A stretch of 13,426 nucleotides of DNA, from NCBI GenBank assembly GCA_002421445.1, contig DIKB01000159.1, positions 7,201 to 20,626 of the forward strand. The letters run 5' to 3'. Below the pieces are notes generated by a model. That model saw only the letters and a program-made list of their open reading frames with translations, did not search any database and was not told the DNA's origin. Position numbers and translations under genes: made by a program. The stretch is from Dehalococcoidia bacterium UBA5629. GTDB taxonomy: Bacteria > Chloroflexota > Dehalococcoidia > GIF9 > UBA5629. The number at the start of each line of letters is the position of its first letter. Position 1 is the first letter of the stretch. Positions 1 to 6,473 of the stretch are shown one piece after another.

Positions 1-297
1 ATTGCCTTGCGGATAAAACATCCCGACTGGCACCGCCCGTTTAAGCTCAGGGGTAATATCATGATCAAAGGTCGTGAAATACCGATCACTGCAGTCCTGG
101 GATTGTTGGGCACACTGATAACGTGGGTTGTGCTAATAATAACACAGCCCTACAGTCGCTGGTTTGGCGTGGGCTGGATGATCTTTGGCATTATAGTTTA
201 TATTATCTTCCGTAAGCGGCAAAAGTTGCCATTAGGGGGCAGGGCAAAACCGACCGTATCTATTCAAGTGAGAGAAGAGAGTATACTAAAGCAATGA
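1..297 (+). CDS. APC-superfamily permease, C-terminal fragment (5' end outside window)
   Basis: The frame is open from base 1, so the start lies upstream of the window; only the last 98 residues are present. They begin with the sequence ALRIKHPDWHRPFKLRGN. Its PDxxRPFKxxGN pattern is the loop typical of amino-acid permeases of the APC superfamily just before the last membrane segments. Two hydrophobic helices follow (roughly residues 32-49 and 55-71), then a short basic cytosolic tail. The stop overlaps the start of the UspA-like gene as ATGA, which implies translational coupling. The substrate cannot be read from this fragment. Amino acids are the default guess, but the Usp and RCK genes behind it also allow a cation (K+) carrier such as the KimA-type branch of the superfamily. 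Confidence 0.8.
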   Translation: MALRIKHPDWHRPFKLRGNIMIKGREIPITAVLGLLGTLITWVVLIITQPYSRWFGVGWMIFGIIVYIIFRKRQKLPLGGRAKPTVSIQVREESILKQ

Positions 298-764
298 CGC
301 AACAAAAGAGCAAACAAAACAAAGATTCCGGTTTCGGAAAATTCGAAAAGATACTTGTCCCGATTACAGGCTTGCCAGTAGATGATGAAGCATTGCGATT
401 AGCCTGCGAGTTAGCCAGAAAACCAAAATCTAAAGTACATGTTTTTCATGTTATTGAAGTCGACCGACGATTGCCGATTGATGCTGTAATTGAGAATGAA
501 ATTGAGAAAGCCGAGCGCATTTTAACTCACGCAGAGAATGTTGCAATGGAAGCAGACTATGAAATTGAAACCGATCTGGTGCAGTCAAGAGAAGCGGGGC
601 CGTCTATCGTTGACGAGGCAGTTGAAGGTGAGTATGATTTAATTGTCATGGGCATGATTTATAAGAAGAGATTTGGCATGTTTCATATGGGCGAGGCCAT
701 CCCGTACGTATTGGAATCGGCACCTTGCCGCGTTATTCTCTGTAGAACAACCGCCCTGAAATAA
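294..764 (+). CDS. Universal stress protein (UspA) domain protein
   Basis: This 156-residue protein has a single Usp fold. It opens with a short polar tail, then the first beta strand KILVPITGLPVDDEAL (about residues 19-34). It ends with the final strand pair around APCRVILCR (about 143-151). The usual ATP-binding signature near the C-terminus, G-x2-G-x9-G-(S/T), is only partly kept: the segment reads GMIYKKRFGMFHMGEAIPYV, with GE where GS/GT is normal. ATP binding is therefore doubtful, and the domain may bind another nucleotide or only a partner protein. The start overlaps the permease stop by 4 bp. Usp domains are often fused to or encoded next to APC and other cation transporters as regulatory subunits, and that is the inferred role here. 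Confidence 0.85.
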   Translation: MTQQKSKQNKDSGFGKFEKILVPITGLPVDDEALRLACELARKPKSKVHVFHVIEVDRRLPIDAVIENEIEKAERILTHAENVAMEADYEIETDLVQSREAGPSIVDEAVEGEYDLIVMGMIYKKRFGMFHMGEAIPYVLESAPCRVILCRTTALK

Positions 765-773
765 GGAGTTATA

Positions 774-1184
774 ATGAACGTTGTTATAATGGGATGCGGA
801 CGGGTTGGAGCACACCTTGCTGCGATGCTCGATCAGGATGGAATGAAGGTTACAGTCCTTGATAAAGATGCCTACAGCTTCAGACGTTTACCTTCTGATT
901 TTGGTGGTACTGCATTGGTCGGAGATGGAACTGATGCGGACATGCTGAAAAAAGCAGGAATAGAGCAGGCAGACATCTTCATCGCATTAACTCAGGGTGA
1001 TAACCGCAATGTCATGGCCGCCCAGATAGCCGGTAAAATATTCAATGTTCCCAGAGTGGTATGCCGTATTTACGATCCCTTAAGAAAAGATGTCTATGAA
1101 TCGCTCGGTATTGAAGCTATCAGTCCCACAACGGTGTTTGCTGAACTATTAAGAGAAAGACTATCGGAAAAGACGAAGGGATAA
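774..1184 (+). CDS. RCK_N-only TrkA-type NAD-binding protein (short)
   Basis: This 136-residue cytosolic protein consists of one Rossmann-type RCK_N domain. The dinucleotide-binding glycine motif GCGRVG (residues 7-12) follows the first strand, and an acidic residue ends the second strand (VLDKD, about 28-32). The block GDGTDADMLKKAGIEQAD (about 51-68) is typical of TrkA proteins. It ends just after the domain, so the RCK_C ligand-binding domain is missing, unlike the next gene. A clear AAGGAG lies 6 bases before the ATG, and the gene follows the Usp gene by 9 bp. RCK proteins gate K+ channels and transporters in response to NAD(H) or nucleotides. No TrkH/TrkG pore gene is visible, so the likely partner is the upstream permease. 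That is inference from position. Confidence 0.9.
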   Translation: MNVVIMGCGRVGAHLAAMLDQDGMKVTVLDKDAYSFRRLPSDFGGTALVGDGTDADMLKKAGIEQADIFIALTQGDNRNVMAAQIAGKIFNVPRVVCRIYDPLRKDVYESLGIEAISPTTVFAELLRERLSEKTKG

Positions 1185-1193
1185 GAGGATTAC

Positions 1194-1868
1194 ATGTATA
1201 TTATTATTGTCGGTGGTGGCAATGTAGGTTACTATTTATCAAAATACCTTCTTTCCGAAGGGCATGAGGTCCTTGTCCTTGAGAAAGATGCGGTTAATTG
1301 TGCACGTTTTGAGGATGACTTAGGCAGTATTTGTGTGCGGGGAGACGGCTGTGAAGTATCCACCCTTGCTGAAGCCGGCACCTCACGAGCCGATGTGTTT
1401 ATTGCCATTACTAATGAAGATGACGATAATTTAGTCGCCTGTCAGATTGCTAAATTTAAATTTAATGTTCCCCGTACAATCGCACGTGTCAATGATCCGA
1501 AAAATGAGGATATTTTCCAGAAGCTGGGTGTGGATAGCACTATCTCAGTATCAGGCCTGATATTCCAGACTATTGAAGAAAACTTGCCCGCCCATCCCCT
1601 CGTACATCTGCTAACACATGCAGCATCCGGCGTAGAAATCATTGAGATTAAGCTCCATGACAGATCAAAGGCCGTAACTAAATCGGTTAAGCAATTGAAG
1701 CTTCCCGCAGGGTTTGCCCTCATGCTGGTTATCAGGGAGGGCCAAAATCCGCAGGTAATCGGCGAAGAAACAGCGTTCAAATCAGATGATCGCATCATCG
1801 CTATTGCGCCGACCGGCAAAGAAAACGAACTTCGCGATTTACTTATAGGCAACCACGAATCCGATTAA
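1194..1868 (+). CDS. TrkA-family potassium transport regulator (RCK_N + RCK_C)
   Basis: This 224-residue protein has RCK_N (about 1-135, with GGGNVG at residues 7-12 and the GDGCEVSTLAEAG block) followed by RCK_C (about 140-220, including VKQLKLPAGFALMLVIREG). It is the two-domain paralogue of the preceding gene; both share the FNVPR...DP segment after the third strand. A GAGGA sequence lies 4 to 5 bases before the ATG, and the gap to the previous stop is only 9 bp. Full-length RCK proteins assemble into rings that bind NAD(H), ATP/ADP or cyclic di-AMP and control cation flux. A short and a long RCK in tandem could form a mixed ring. The specific partner and ligand are not visible in the sequence. 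Confidence 0.9.
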   Translation: MYIIIVGGGNVGYYLSKYLLSEGHEVLVLEKDAVNCARFEDDLGSICVRGDGCEVSTLAEAGTSRADVFIAITNEDDDNLVACQIAKFKFNVPRTIARVNDPKNEDIFQKLGVDSTISVSGLIFQTIEENLPAHPLVHLLTHAASGVEIIEIKLHDRSKAVTKSVKQLKLPAGFALMLVIREGQNPQVIGEETAFKSDDRIIAIAPTGKENELRDLLIGNHESD

Positions 1869-1882
1869 GCGTTGTAAAAAAG

Positions 1883-2701
1883 ATGTTTTCGGTGGCATTT
1901 CAAGGGGAAAAGGGCGCTTACAGCGAAGATGCAGTTATCGCATTCTATGGCGATGTTGCTACGTTGCCATGCCGGTATTTCAGCGATGTTTTTGAAGCCA
2001 TTCAGAAAAACAAGGCAGACGCCGGTGTTGTGCCTGTAGAGAATTCTCAGGCGGGCAGCGTTGCTGATACCTATGATTTGCTTCTTAATTACCCCCTCAC
2101 AATCTATGGCGAGGTTACCCTTCGAGTGCGCCATTGCTTGATGGCTCTTCCCGGCGAAACAATTGAGACGATAAGGACAGTTCTGTCCCATCCTCAGGGG
2201 CTGGCGCAATCCGAGGAATTTTTAAAGAAGCTCACGAACGTTAAAATTGTGTCTGAGACGAATACCGCTGCCAGTGCCAAACGGATCCGAGAGGAGAATC
2301 TCAAAGGATATGCTGCTATTGCCAGTCGAAGGGCAGCTCAAATTTATGGATTAGAGATACTGGCCGAAGGAATCGAAACAAATCCCAATAATTACACGCG
2401 GTTTTTTGTGATTTCAAAAGATGCGGCTCCGAAAGGACAGGACAATAAGACATCGCTGGTATTTGCCGTTAAAAATGAACCGGGATCGTTGTATGCGATA
2501 CTCGGTTCCTTCGCTAGAAGAAACATAAATCTGACCAAGCTTGAATCGAGACCGAGCAGGGATAAGCCATGGGAATATGTGTTTTATGCCGACTTTGAAG
2601 GGCACATGGATGATGCTGTTTGCCAGGAGATTCTGGGAGAATTAAGAGAGATGACCAGCTTTCTTAAGATTCTTGGATCGTATCCCAGGGCACAAAGCTA
2701 G
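1883..2701 (+). CDS. pheA: Prephenate dehydratase
   Basis: This monofunctional enzyme of 272 residues converts prephenate to phenylpyruvate in phenylalanine synthesis. The dehydratase domain (about 1-178) shows FQGEKGAYSEDA at the N-terminus, VPVENSQAGSV (50-60) and the catalytic NNYTRFF block (169-175), with Thr172 of the TRF motif. A C-terminal ACT domain (about 188-265) carries GSLYAIL (201-207) and ESRP (221-224), which form the allosteric phenylalanine site. The ATG lies 14 bp after the RCK gene with only a weak purine-rich leader, so it is probably read from the same transcript. It has no chorismate mutase fusion. Its stop TAG overlaps the stop of the opposite HIT gene. Confidence 0.95.
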   Translation: MFSVAFQGEKGAYSEDAVIAFYGDVATLPCRYFSDVFEAIQKNKADAGVVPVENSQAGSVADTYDLLLNYPLTIYGEVTLRVRHCLMALPGETIETIRTVLSHPQGLAQSEEFLKKLTNVKIVSETNTAASAKRIREENLKGYAAIASRRAAQIYGLEILAEGIETNPNNYTRFFVISKDAAPKGQDNKTSLVFAVKNEPGSLYAILGSFARRNINLTKLESRPSRDKPWEYVFYADFEGHMDDAVCQEILGELREMTSFLKILGSYPRAQS

Positions 2702-3198
2702 CCGTTTGAAAAAGCCTCAGGAACACCTTCCACGAGTTTATCATAGGTAGCGGACAGCGCTTCCGGCAATACCTTCGTATTTCCCAACGCGGGCATGAAG
2801 TTAGTGTCACCCTGCCATCGGGGCACAATGTGAGTATGGATATGATCATCAACACCGGCGCCGGCAATCTTTCCCAAATTCATACCTATGTTAAACCCGG
2901 TGCATTTAACCATACGGGTTAGCAGTACAACGGACTTTCTCACCAGATTAAAATGTTCTGCAGCTTCTGTATCAGTGAGGGCTTCGACCCTGCCCACATG
3001 GCGATAAGGTGCTACCAGCAGATGCCCCGGATTATAGGGATAGGCATTAAGCAGCACATAATTGCTGCTCCCGCGATACAGAATATAGTTCGATTTGTCG
3101 TTATGCTCCTGTGGTTTCTGACAGAGAAAGCAGAATTCGGCCTTTTTATCCGCGCTTTGAATAAATTCCATTCGCCATGGTGCCCAGATATATTCCAT
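2698..3198 (-). CDS. HIT-family hydrolase / Ap4A phosphorylase-like protein
   Basis: This 166-residue histidine-triad protein acts on dinucleoside polyphosphates or nucleotide phosphoramidates. The triad HIHTHIVPRW (histidines 119, 121, 123) is preceded by the glycine-rich NLGKIAGAGVDD and followed by GDTNFMP. The N-terminus MEYIWAPWRMEFI and a CxxC pair (C23, C26) match the actinobacterial Rv2613c-type Ap4A phosphorylase branch rather than short Hint proteins. I chose the start at 3198 because AGGAGA stands 6 bases upstream and the family motif begins there; an upstream ATG at 3222 adds eight unrelated residues. A perfect TATAAT on this strand (3250-3245) may be its promoter. Exact substrate preference is not decidable from sequence alone. 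Confidence 0.92.
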   Translation of the reverse strand: MEYIWAPWRMEFIQSADKKAEFCFLCQKPQEHNDKSNYILYRGSSNYVLLNAYPYNPGHLLVAPYRHVGRVEALTDTEAAEHFNLVRKSVVLLTRMVKCTGFNIGMNLGKIAGAGVDDHIHTHIVPRWQGDTNFMPALGNTKVLPEALSATYDKLVEGVPEAFSNG

Positions 3199-3244
3199 CG
3201 AACATCTCCTGAGTTCTATCAACCTGACGATCAGTACGGCGTGT

Positions 3245-3250
3245 ATTATA
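3245..3250 (-). promoter_or_regulatory. Possible -10 box for the HIT gene
   Basis: Read on the minus strand this is a perfect TATAAT, about 47 bases ahead of the HIT start codon. No good -35 box is seen at the proper distance, so the assignment rests on the -10 box and on the divergent layout. The rest of the 235-bp spacer (3199-3433) holds the opposite promoter and no convincing gene. Confidence 0.35.
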
Positions 3251-3355
3251 CCGGATGTCTCTGATGTTTAACAGAGTAAGAGGTACCATCCTGTAGCCGT
3301 TTTCTGCAAAAAATGTTGGAAGCCGGATAATAAGCGGTTTAAGAATTCGATATCC

Positions 3356-3384
3356 TTTACCGCCGACCTTCTTTCGCATATAAT
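3356..3384 (+). promoter_or_regulatory. Likely sigma-70 promoter for the kinase-dCMP deaminase pair
   Basis: TTTACC at 3356-3361 (4 of 6 to TTGACA) is followed after 17 bases by a perfect TATAAT at 3379-3384. It lies about 50 bases ahead of the TTG start of the kinase gene and points at it. Confidence 0.5.
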
Positions 3385-3433
3385 TCGTAGCAAGTTTGCA
3401 GTATTTTCAAGGAAAGTAAGCGGAGATATATCA

Positions 3434-3988
3434 TTGAACAAACTGGTAGCGATTGTCGGAATGGCGGGGTCGGGGAAATCCGAAGTGACACGGGTATTCG
3501 AGCAGCACGGTTTCAGCAAAATTCGCTTCGGTGACTTAACCGACGAAGAGATTAAAAACCGTGGTCTGGAACTGAACGAAATAAACGAGCGGCTCATCAG
3601 ACAGCAATTAAGAGATACGCACGGCATGGCAGCATATGCCCTTCTCAATATGCCGAAAATAGAGGCGCTGCTGGAATCATCCAATGTGGTCATCGACGGT
3701 CTTTATTCGTGGGAAGAATATACGGCACTGAAATCGCGTTACGGCAATACGATTCACATCCTTGCAGTGTGGGCATCTCCTGAAACGCGCTATGAAAGGC
3801 TGAGCCAGCGTCCGCACAGATCCCTCACCAGGGAAGAAGCTTCCAACCGTGACAGCTCCGAAATCGAAAAGATCAATAAGGGCGGCCCCATCGCCATGGC
3901 GAATTTCACTATTCTTAATGACTCCGATCTGAAAGATCTCAATATCGCAACGGAAAAGGTGGTAACAGCAATCGAATGGAAAAAATAA
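3434..3988 (+). CDS. UPF0200-like P-loop nucleotide kinase (dephospho-CoA kinase-like)
   Basis: This 184-residue P-loop protein has Walker A GMAGSGKS (residues 9-16). Its features closely follow the UPF0200 family, best known in archaea: FGDLTDEEIKNRGLELNE, the IRQQLRDTHGMAAYA helix, VVIDGLYSWEEY, and the arginine-rich lid ASPETRYERLSQRPHRS. NRDSSEIEK and IAMANFTILND complete the C-terminal part. The fold belongs to the dephospho-CoA/adenylate kinase group, so ATP-dependent phosphoryl transfer to a nucleotide-like acceptor is expected, but the substrate is unknown. The start is TTG at 3434, with GGAG 8 bases upstream. The stop TAA shares its last base with the next gene's ATG (TAATG), tying it to deoxynucleotide metabolism. 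Confidence 0.8.
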   Translation: MNKLVAIVGMAGSGKSEVTRVFEQHGFSKIRFGDLTDEEIKNRGLELNEINERLIRQQLRDTHGMAAYALLNMPKIEALLESSNVVIDGLYSWEEYTALKSRYGNTIHILAVWASPETRYERLSQRPHRSLTREEASNRDSSEIEKINKGGPIAMANFTILNDSDLKDLNIATEKVVTAIEWKK

Positions 3989-4458
3989 TGAGACCGAACA
4001 TAGATGAATACTTTTTGAAGATAGCATCTGTCGTTGCCGAGAGGGCAACCTGCGAGCGGCATCACGTTGGAGCAGTTGCAGTAAAGAATAAGCACATACT
4101 GGCAACAGGATACAACGGGGCTCCTGCAGGTCTCAAAGATTGTCTGGAACTGGGCTGTTTGCGCAATGAATTAAATATACCTTCCGGAACCCGCCACGAA
4201 ATATGCAGAGGCATCCATGCAGAGCAAAATGTGATTATTCAGGCATCGTTACATGGAGTGAGCATTGAAGGCGCAACAATTTACTTAACTCATTCACCGT
4301 GTGTACTCTGCGCCAAGATGCTGGTCAACGCCAAGATACAACGGCTGGTCACATTCGGCAAGTATCCTGATAATACCTTCCTTGGATTGTTCAAAGAAGC
4401 GGGCATATGCTTTGATGCCGTGGACAAACCATCCACCATCATAACGCATCTGGAATAG
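3988..4458 (+). CDS. Deoxycytidylate (dCMP) deaminase, ComEB type
   Basis: This zinc-dependent enzyme converts dCMP to dUMP, supplying the precursor for dTMP. The N-terminus RPNIDEYFLKIASVVAERATC is the family signature. The zinc and catalytic site is HAEQ (His77, Glu79) with PCVLC (Cys105, Cys108). The block GYNGAPAGLKDC (41-52) precedes the substrate loop. At 156 residues it has the normal length. I place the start at 3988, where ATG overlaps the kinase stop as TAATG; an in-frame ATG at 3976 would add four residues (MEKI) and also lacks a good ribosome site. The overlap indicates coupled translation with the kinase. It converges on queH with 28 bp between the stops and no obvious terminator. 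Confidence 0.93.
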   Translation: MRPNIDEYFLKIASVVAERATCERHHVGAVAVKNKHILATGYNGAPAGLKDCLELGCLRNELNIPSGTRHEICRGIHAEQNVIIQASLHGVSIEGATIYLTHSPCVLCAKMLVNAKIQRLVTFGKYPDNTFLGLFKEAGICFDAVDKPSTIITHLE

Positions 4459-4486
4459 TCTCGCCGCCCGGATGCTGAAGGATGAG

Positions 4487-5014
4487 TTATTTATCGCGGA
4501 TACTATATAAACATCCGCAATAATCCTGCCGGTAAAGATCCCAATCTCGGGCTTGCTGCATCGCTTTTTTGAACCCCTCTTTCTTTTTGAAATCACGCTG
4601 CAAAAAAGTATCGCCGCAGATTTCCCTGCCTGCAGTATTTACAATCGCTGCCGGCTTATGCGGACTGACGGTCAAGGTTGTCGTAAACGCATCGGCGCCG
4701 CATTTTATTAGATATCTATATGTCTCCTGCAGGCGTATTCGATAACAGATCTCACACCGCCTGCCGCCTTCAGGCTCGTTTTGCATCGCCGCCGTCGCCT
4801 TAAGCCACTCATCAGGAGCATACGGTGCTTCGTTTAATGGAAAATCGAGTTTATCCGAAACGGTACGCGCTACTTCCAGCCGTTTCGCGTATTCCTCCTG
4901 AGGATGGATATTGGGATTATAAAAAAAGCCGATGACTTCATGTCCCTCGTCCTGTAATGTCTGAACGACTCCGGCAGCGCAAATACCACAGCAAATATGC
5001 AGTACAATTTTCAT
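4487..5014 (-). CDS. queH: Epoxyqueuosine reductase QueH
   Basis: This 175-residue QueH (former DUF208) reduces epoxyqueuosine to queuosine in tRNA, the last step of wobble-base modification, as the non-homologous replacement of QueG. The N-terminal HICCGICA (Cys8, Cys9, Cys12), RCEICY (Cys87, Cys90) and YRQDYCGCLYS (Cys166, Cys168) supply the metal-binding cysteines. TTTLTVSPHK and DFKKKEGF are the other diagnostic blocks, and YNPNIHPQEEYAKR follows the first strand. GGGGAT lies about 5 bases before the ATG. The gene sits 176 bp behind the YprB-like gene. That spacer has a small hairpin but no recognisable preQ1 riboswitch. No other queuosine genes are visible, so the precursor may be salvaged or made elsewhere in the genome. 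Confidence 0.95.
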   Translation of the reverse strand: MKIVLHICCGICAAGVVQTLQDEGHEVIGFFYNPNIHPQEEYAKRLEVARTVSDKLDFPLNEAPYAPDEWLKATAAMQNEPEGGRRCEICYRIRLQETYRYLIKCGADAFTTTLTVSPHKPAAIVNTAGREICGDTFLQRDFKKKEGFKKAMQQARDWDLYRQDYCGCLYSIRDK

Positions 5015-5064
5015 CGGTTATCCCCGTTAAAACATTTCGTAATTATCCCTTTAACGAAGGTATA

Positions 5065-5083
5065 CCATCGTATTTATAGATGG
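5065..5083. other. Small inverted repeat in the leader of queH
   Basis: CCATC at 5065-5069 and GATGG at 5079-5083 can pair around a 9-base AT-rich loop. There is no T-run beside it on either strand, so it is not a clear terminator. The wider spacer 5015-5190 also holds the dyad TACTCCGAGTA (5133-5143) and no gene that I can support. Confidence 0.3.
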
Positions 5084-5190
5084 AGCCTCATCTTGGTACG
5101 TGCTTCAATGGGATACATATCTTGTTATATCGTACTCCGAGTATCTAAAGCGGTGTGTTTCAGTATAGTATGCTTTGCTTTATTGCATAG

Positions 5191-5742
5191 TTAGCAGGGC
5201 ATCTCACGAGCGATCTGAATATCCGGGTAAACTCCCCACTTCTCCAGGTGATCTTTGAGAACCCGCAAATTGACCACATCCTCTTTGTTGTACTGGAGCA
5301 GTGTTTTAAGCGCTTCGTGATCGCTGTTTTCCTCGTAGCACTTCCATAATTTTACGGCGTCCGCCCCACAGATGCCCTTTAGACGACGGGGAATGCCGAG
5401 TTGCTGCTCCACAGCCTTAAATCCGCCAACTAGATTATTGCGACGGCAATCATACATAAGATCGCGATGTTCCAAAAGCTCAGAAAGGTCCGTACCGAGA
5501 CGCGCTGTAATGAAAGGTATATCAAATCGCTGACCGTTATATGTATACAGATTCTTGACACCTTTGAGCGAATCCAACAAATTGTCCTTTGTTACCTGAC
5601 GGCCAAAGAGTTGAATAAGCTTGCTATCTCGCGCGCTGCATAGCAACAAACCGATAACCGTAATACTATCAAAACCCTGCGATAATCCGGTTGTTTCTAT
5701 GTCAAGGTAGGCATCAGTTAGCTGTCTACTCTTAAGGCTCAT
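5191..5742 (-). CDS. YprB-like ribonuclease H-fold DEDD exonuclease domain protein
   Basis: This 183-residue RNase H-like protein matches the YprB group of 3'-5' exonucleases. The acidic residues of the DEDD set are visible: YLDIETTG (Asp14, Glu16), YNGQRFDIPF (Asp74, with Asn69-Gly70) and YNKEDVVNL (Asp155). LMYDCRRN followed by FKAVEQQLGIPRR is the YprB-type middle segment. Two divalent metals would be bound and nucleic acid cleaved; whether the substrate is RNA or DNA is unknown. The protein is a stand-alone domain without the TPR or helicase partners seen in some relatives. An extended -10 lies just upstream. GGGAG stands 11 bases before the ATG, which is rather far. Confidence 0.85.
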   Translation of the reverse strand: MSLKSRQLTDAYLDIETTGLSQGFDSITVIGLLLCSARDSKLIQLFGRQVTKDNLLDSLKGVKNLYTYNGQRFDIPFITARLGTDLSELLEHRDLMYDCRRNNLVGGFKAVEQQLGIPRRLKGICGADAVKLWKCYEENSDHEALKTLLQYNKEDVVNLRVLKDHLEKWGVYPDIQIAREMPC

Positions 5743-5767
5743 TGTTCATTATGCTCCCGACTCAAAA

Positions 5768-5773
5768 AGTATA
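5768..5773 (-). promoter_or_regulatory. Extended -10 promoter element for the YprB-like gene
   Basis: On the minus strand this reads TGGTATACT, an extended -10 (TGnTATACT), about 26 bases ahead of the start codon. The -35 region is poor. The nadD-YprB spacer (5743-5867) otherwise shows no gene or terminator. Confidence 0.4.
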
Positions 5774-5867
5774 CCATAATCATGGCACGTTAACCCGAAT
5801 ACGAAGGCAGCATGATCGGCAAAGTTCACTAATTCGCGAATCCACAGAATTGAACAATATCGCGGTT

Positions 5868-6467
5868 TTACGTGTACAGGCTATGCCGCCGTATATACTC
5901 CTCTACACGTTCAGGAACGAGGCCGTGGACCGATAGCCCTTCCCGAATGCGCTGGCGTACAATAGTAGAGCTGATATCAATCGGTTCGATGTTTATGAAG
6001 ACAGTACGTCGCTTGATACCCGTCACAACTCGATCGATATCATTGATATCCGGCGGATCGAAGCCTCGCCTGGTGAACACCGCAAGTCTGCACAACTCAA
6101 TCAATCGCAATGGTTCTTTCCACAAAGAGACACTGGCCAGCGCATCTGTTCCCAGCAGAAAATATAGATTATCTGCAGGGTCAAACTGCCTGTGGAGTAT
6201 ATTTATAGTATTAACAGTGTACGAAATGCCCGGTCGATCGGTTTCCACAGTGGAAAGCGCCAGAACAGGATTATCAGCTATCGCCAGGCGAACCATCTCG
6301 ATCCGGTGCTCCACGGACGCCAGGGGGTGCTGTGGTTTGAGCCATGGCTGACCGGCAGGGACAAACAAAACACGATCCAATTTGATGCTCGTTATGCCCT
6401 CTCCGACTATAGTAAGGTGACCATTATGGATAGGATCGAATGTGCCGCCGAGGATGCCGATATTCAT
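5868..6467 (-). CDS. nadD: Nicotinate-nucleotide adenylyltransferase
   Basis: NadD joins ATP and nicotinate mononucleotide to give deamido-NAD in NAD synthesis. The 199-residue protein begins with GGTFDPIHNGH (7-17), the nucleotidyltransferase T/HxGH region. LLGTDAL (104-110) is the substrate loop, and DISSTIVRQRI (164-174) is the ISSTxxR ATP-binding motif. Length and order of motifs are normal for the family. The ATG lies 6 bp after the obgE stop and has no strong ribosome site, so translation is probably coupled to obgE. The obgE-nadD pairing is widespread in bacteria. Confidence 0.96.
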   Translation of the reverse strand: MNIGILGGTFDPIHNGHLTIVGEGITSIKLDRVLFVPAGQPWLKPQHPLASVEHRIEMVRLAIADNPVLALSTVETDRPGISYTVNTINILHRQFDPADNLYFLLGTDALASVSLWKEPLRLIELCRLAVFTRRGFDPPDINDIDRVVTGIKRRTVFINIEPIDISSTIVRQRIREGLSVHGLVPERVEEYIRRHSLYT

Positions 6468-6473
6468 GACAAC

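Noticed and set aside
1442..1852. A 136-codon minus-strand frame under the second RCK gene
   Set aside because: It is antisense to a gene with clear RCK_N and RCK_C domains and has no family features.
5015..5190. Possible preQ1 riboswitch ahead of queH
   Set aside because: No preQ1-I or preQ1-II pattern could be found; only a short hairpin with an AT-rich loop is present, and queH is a late step not usually so controlled.
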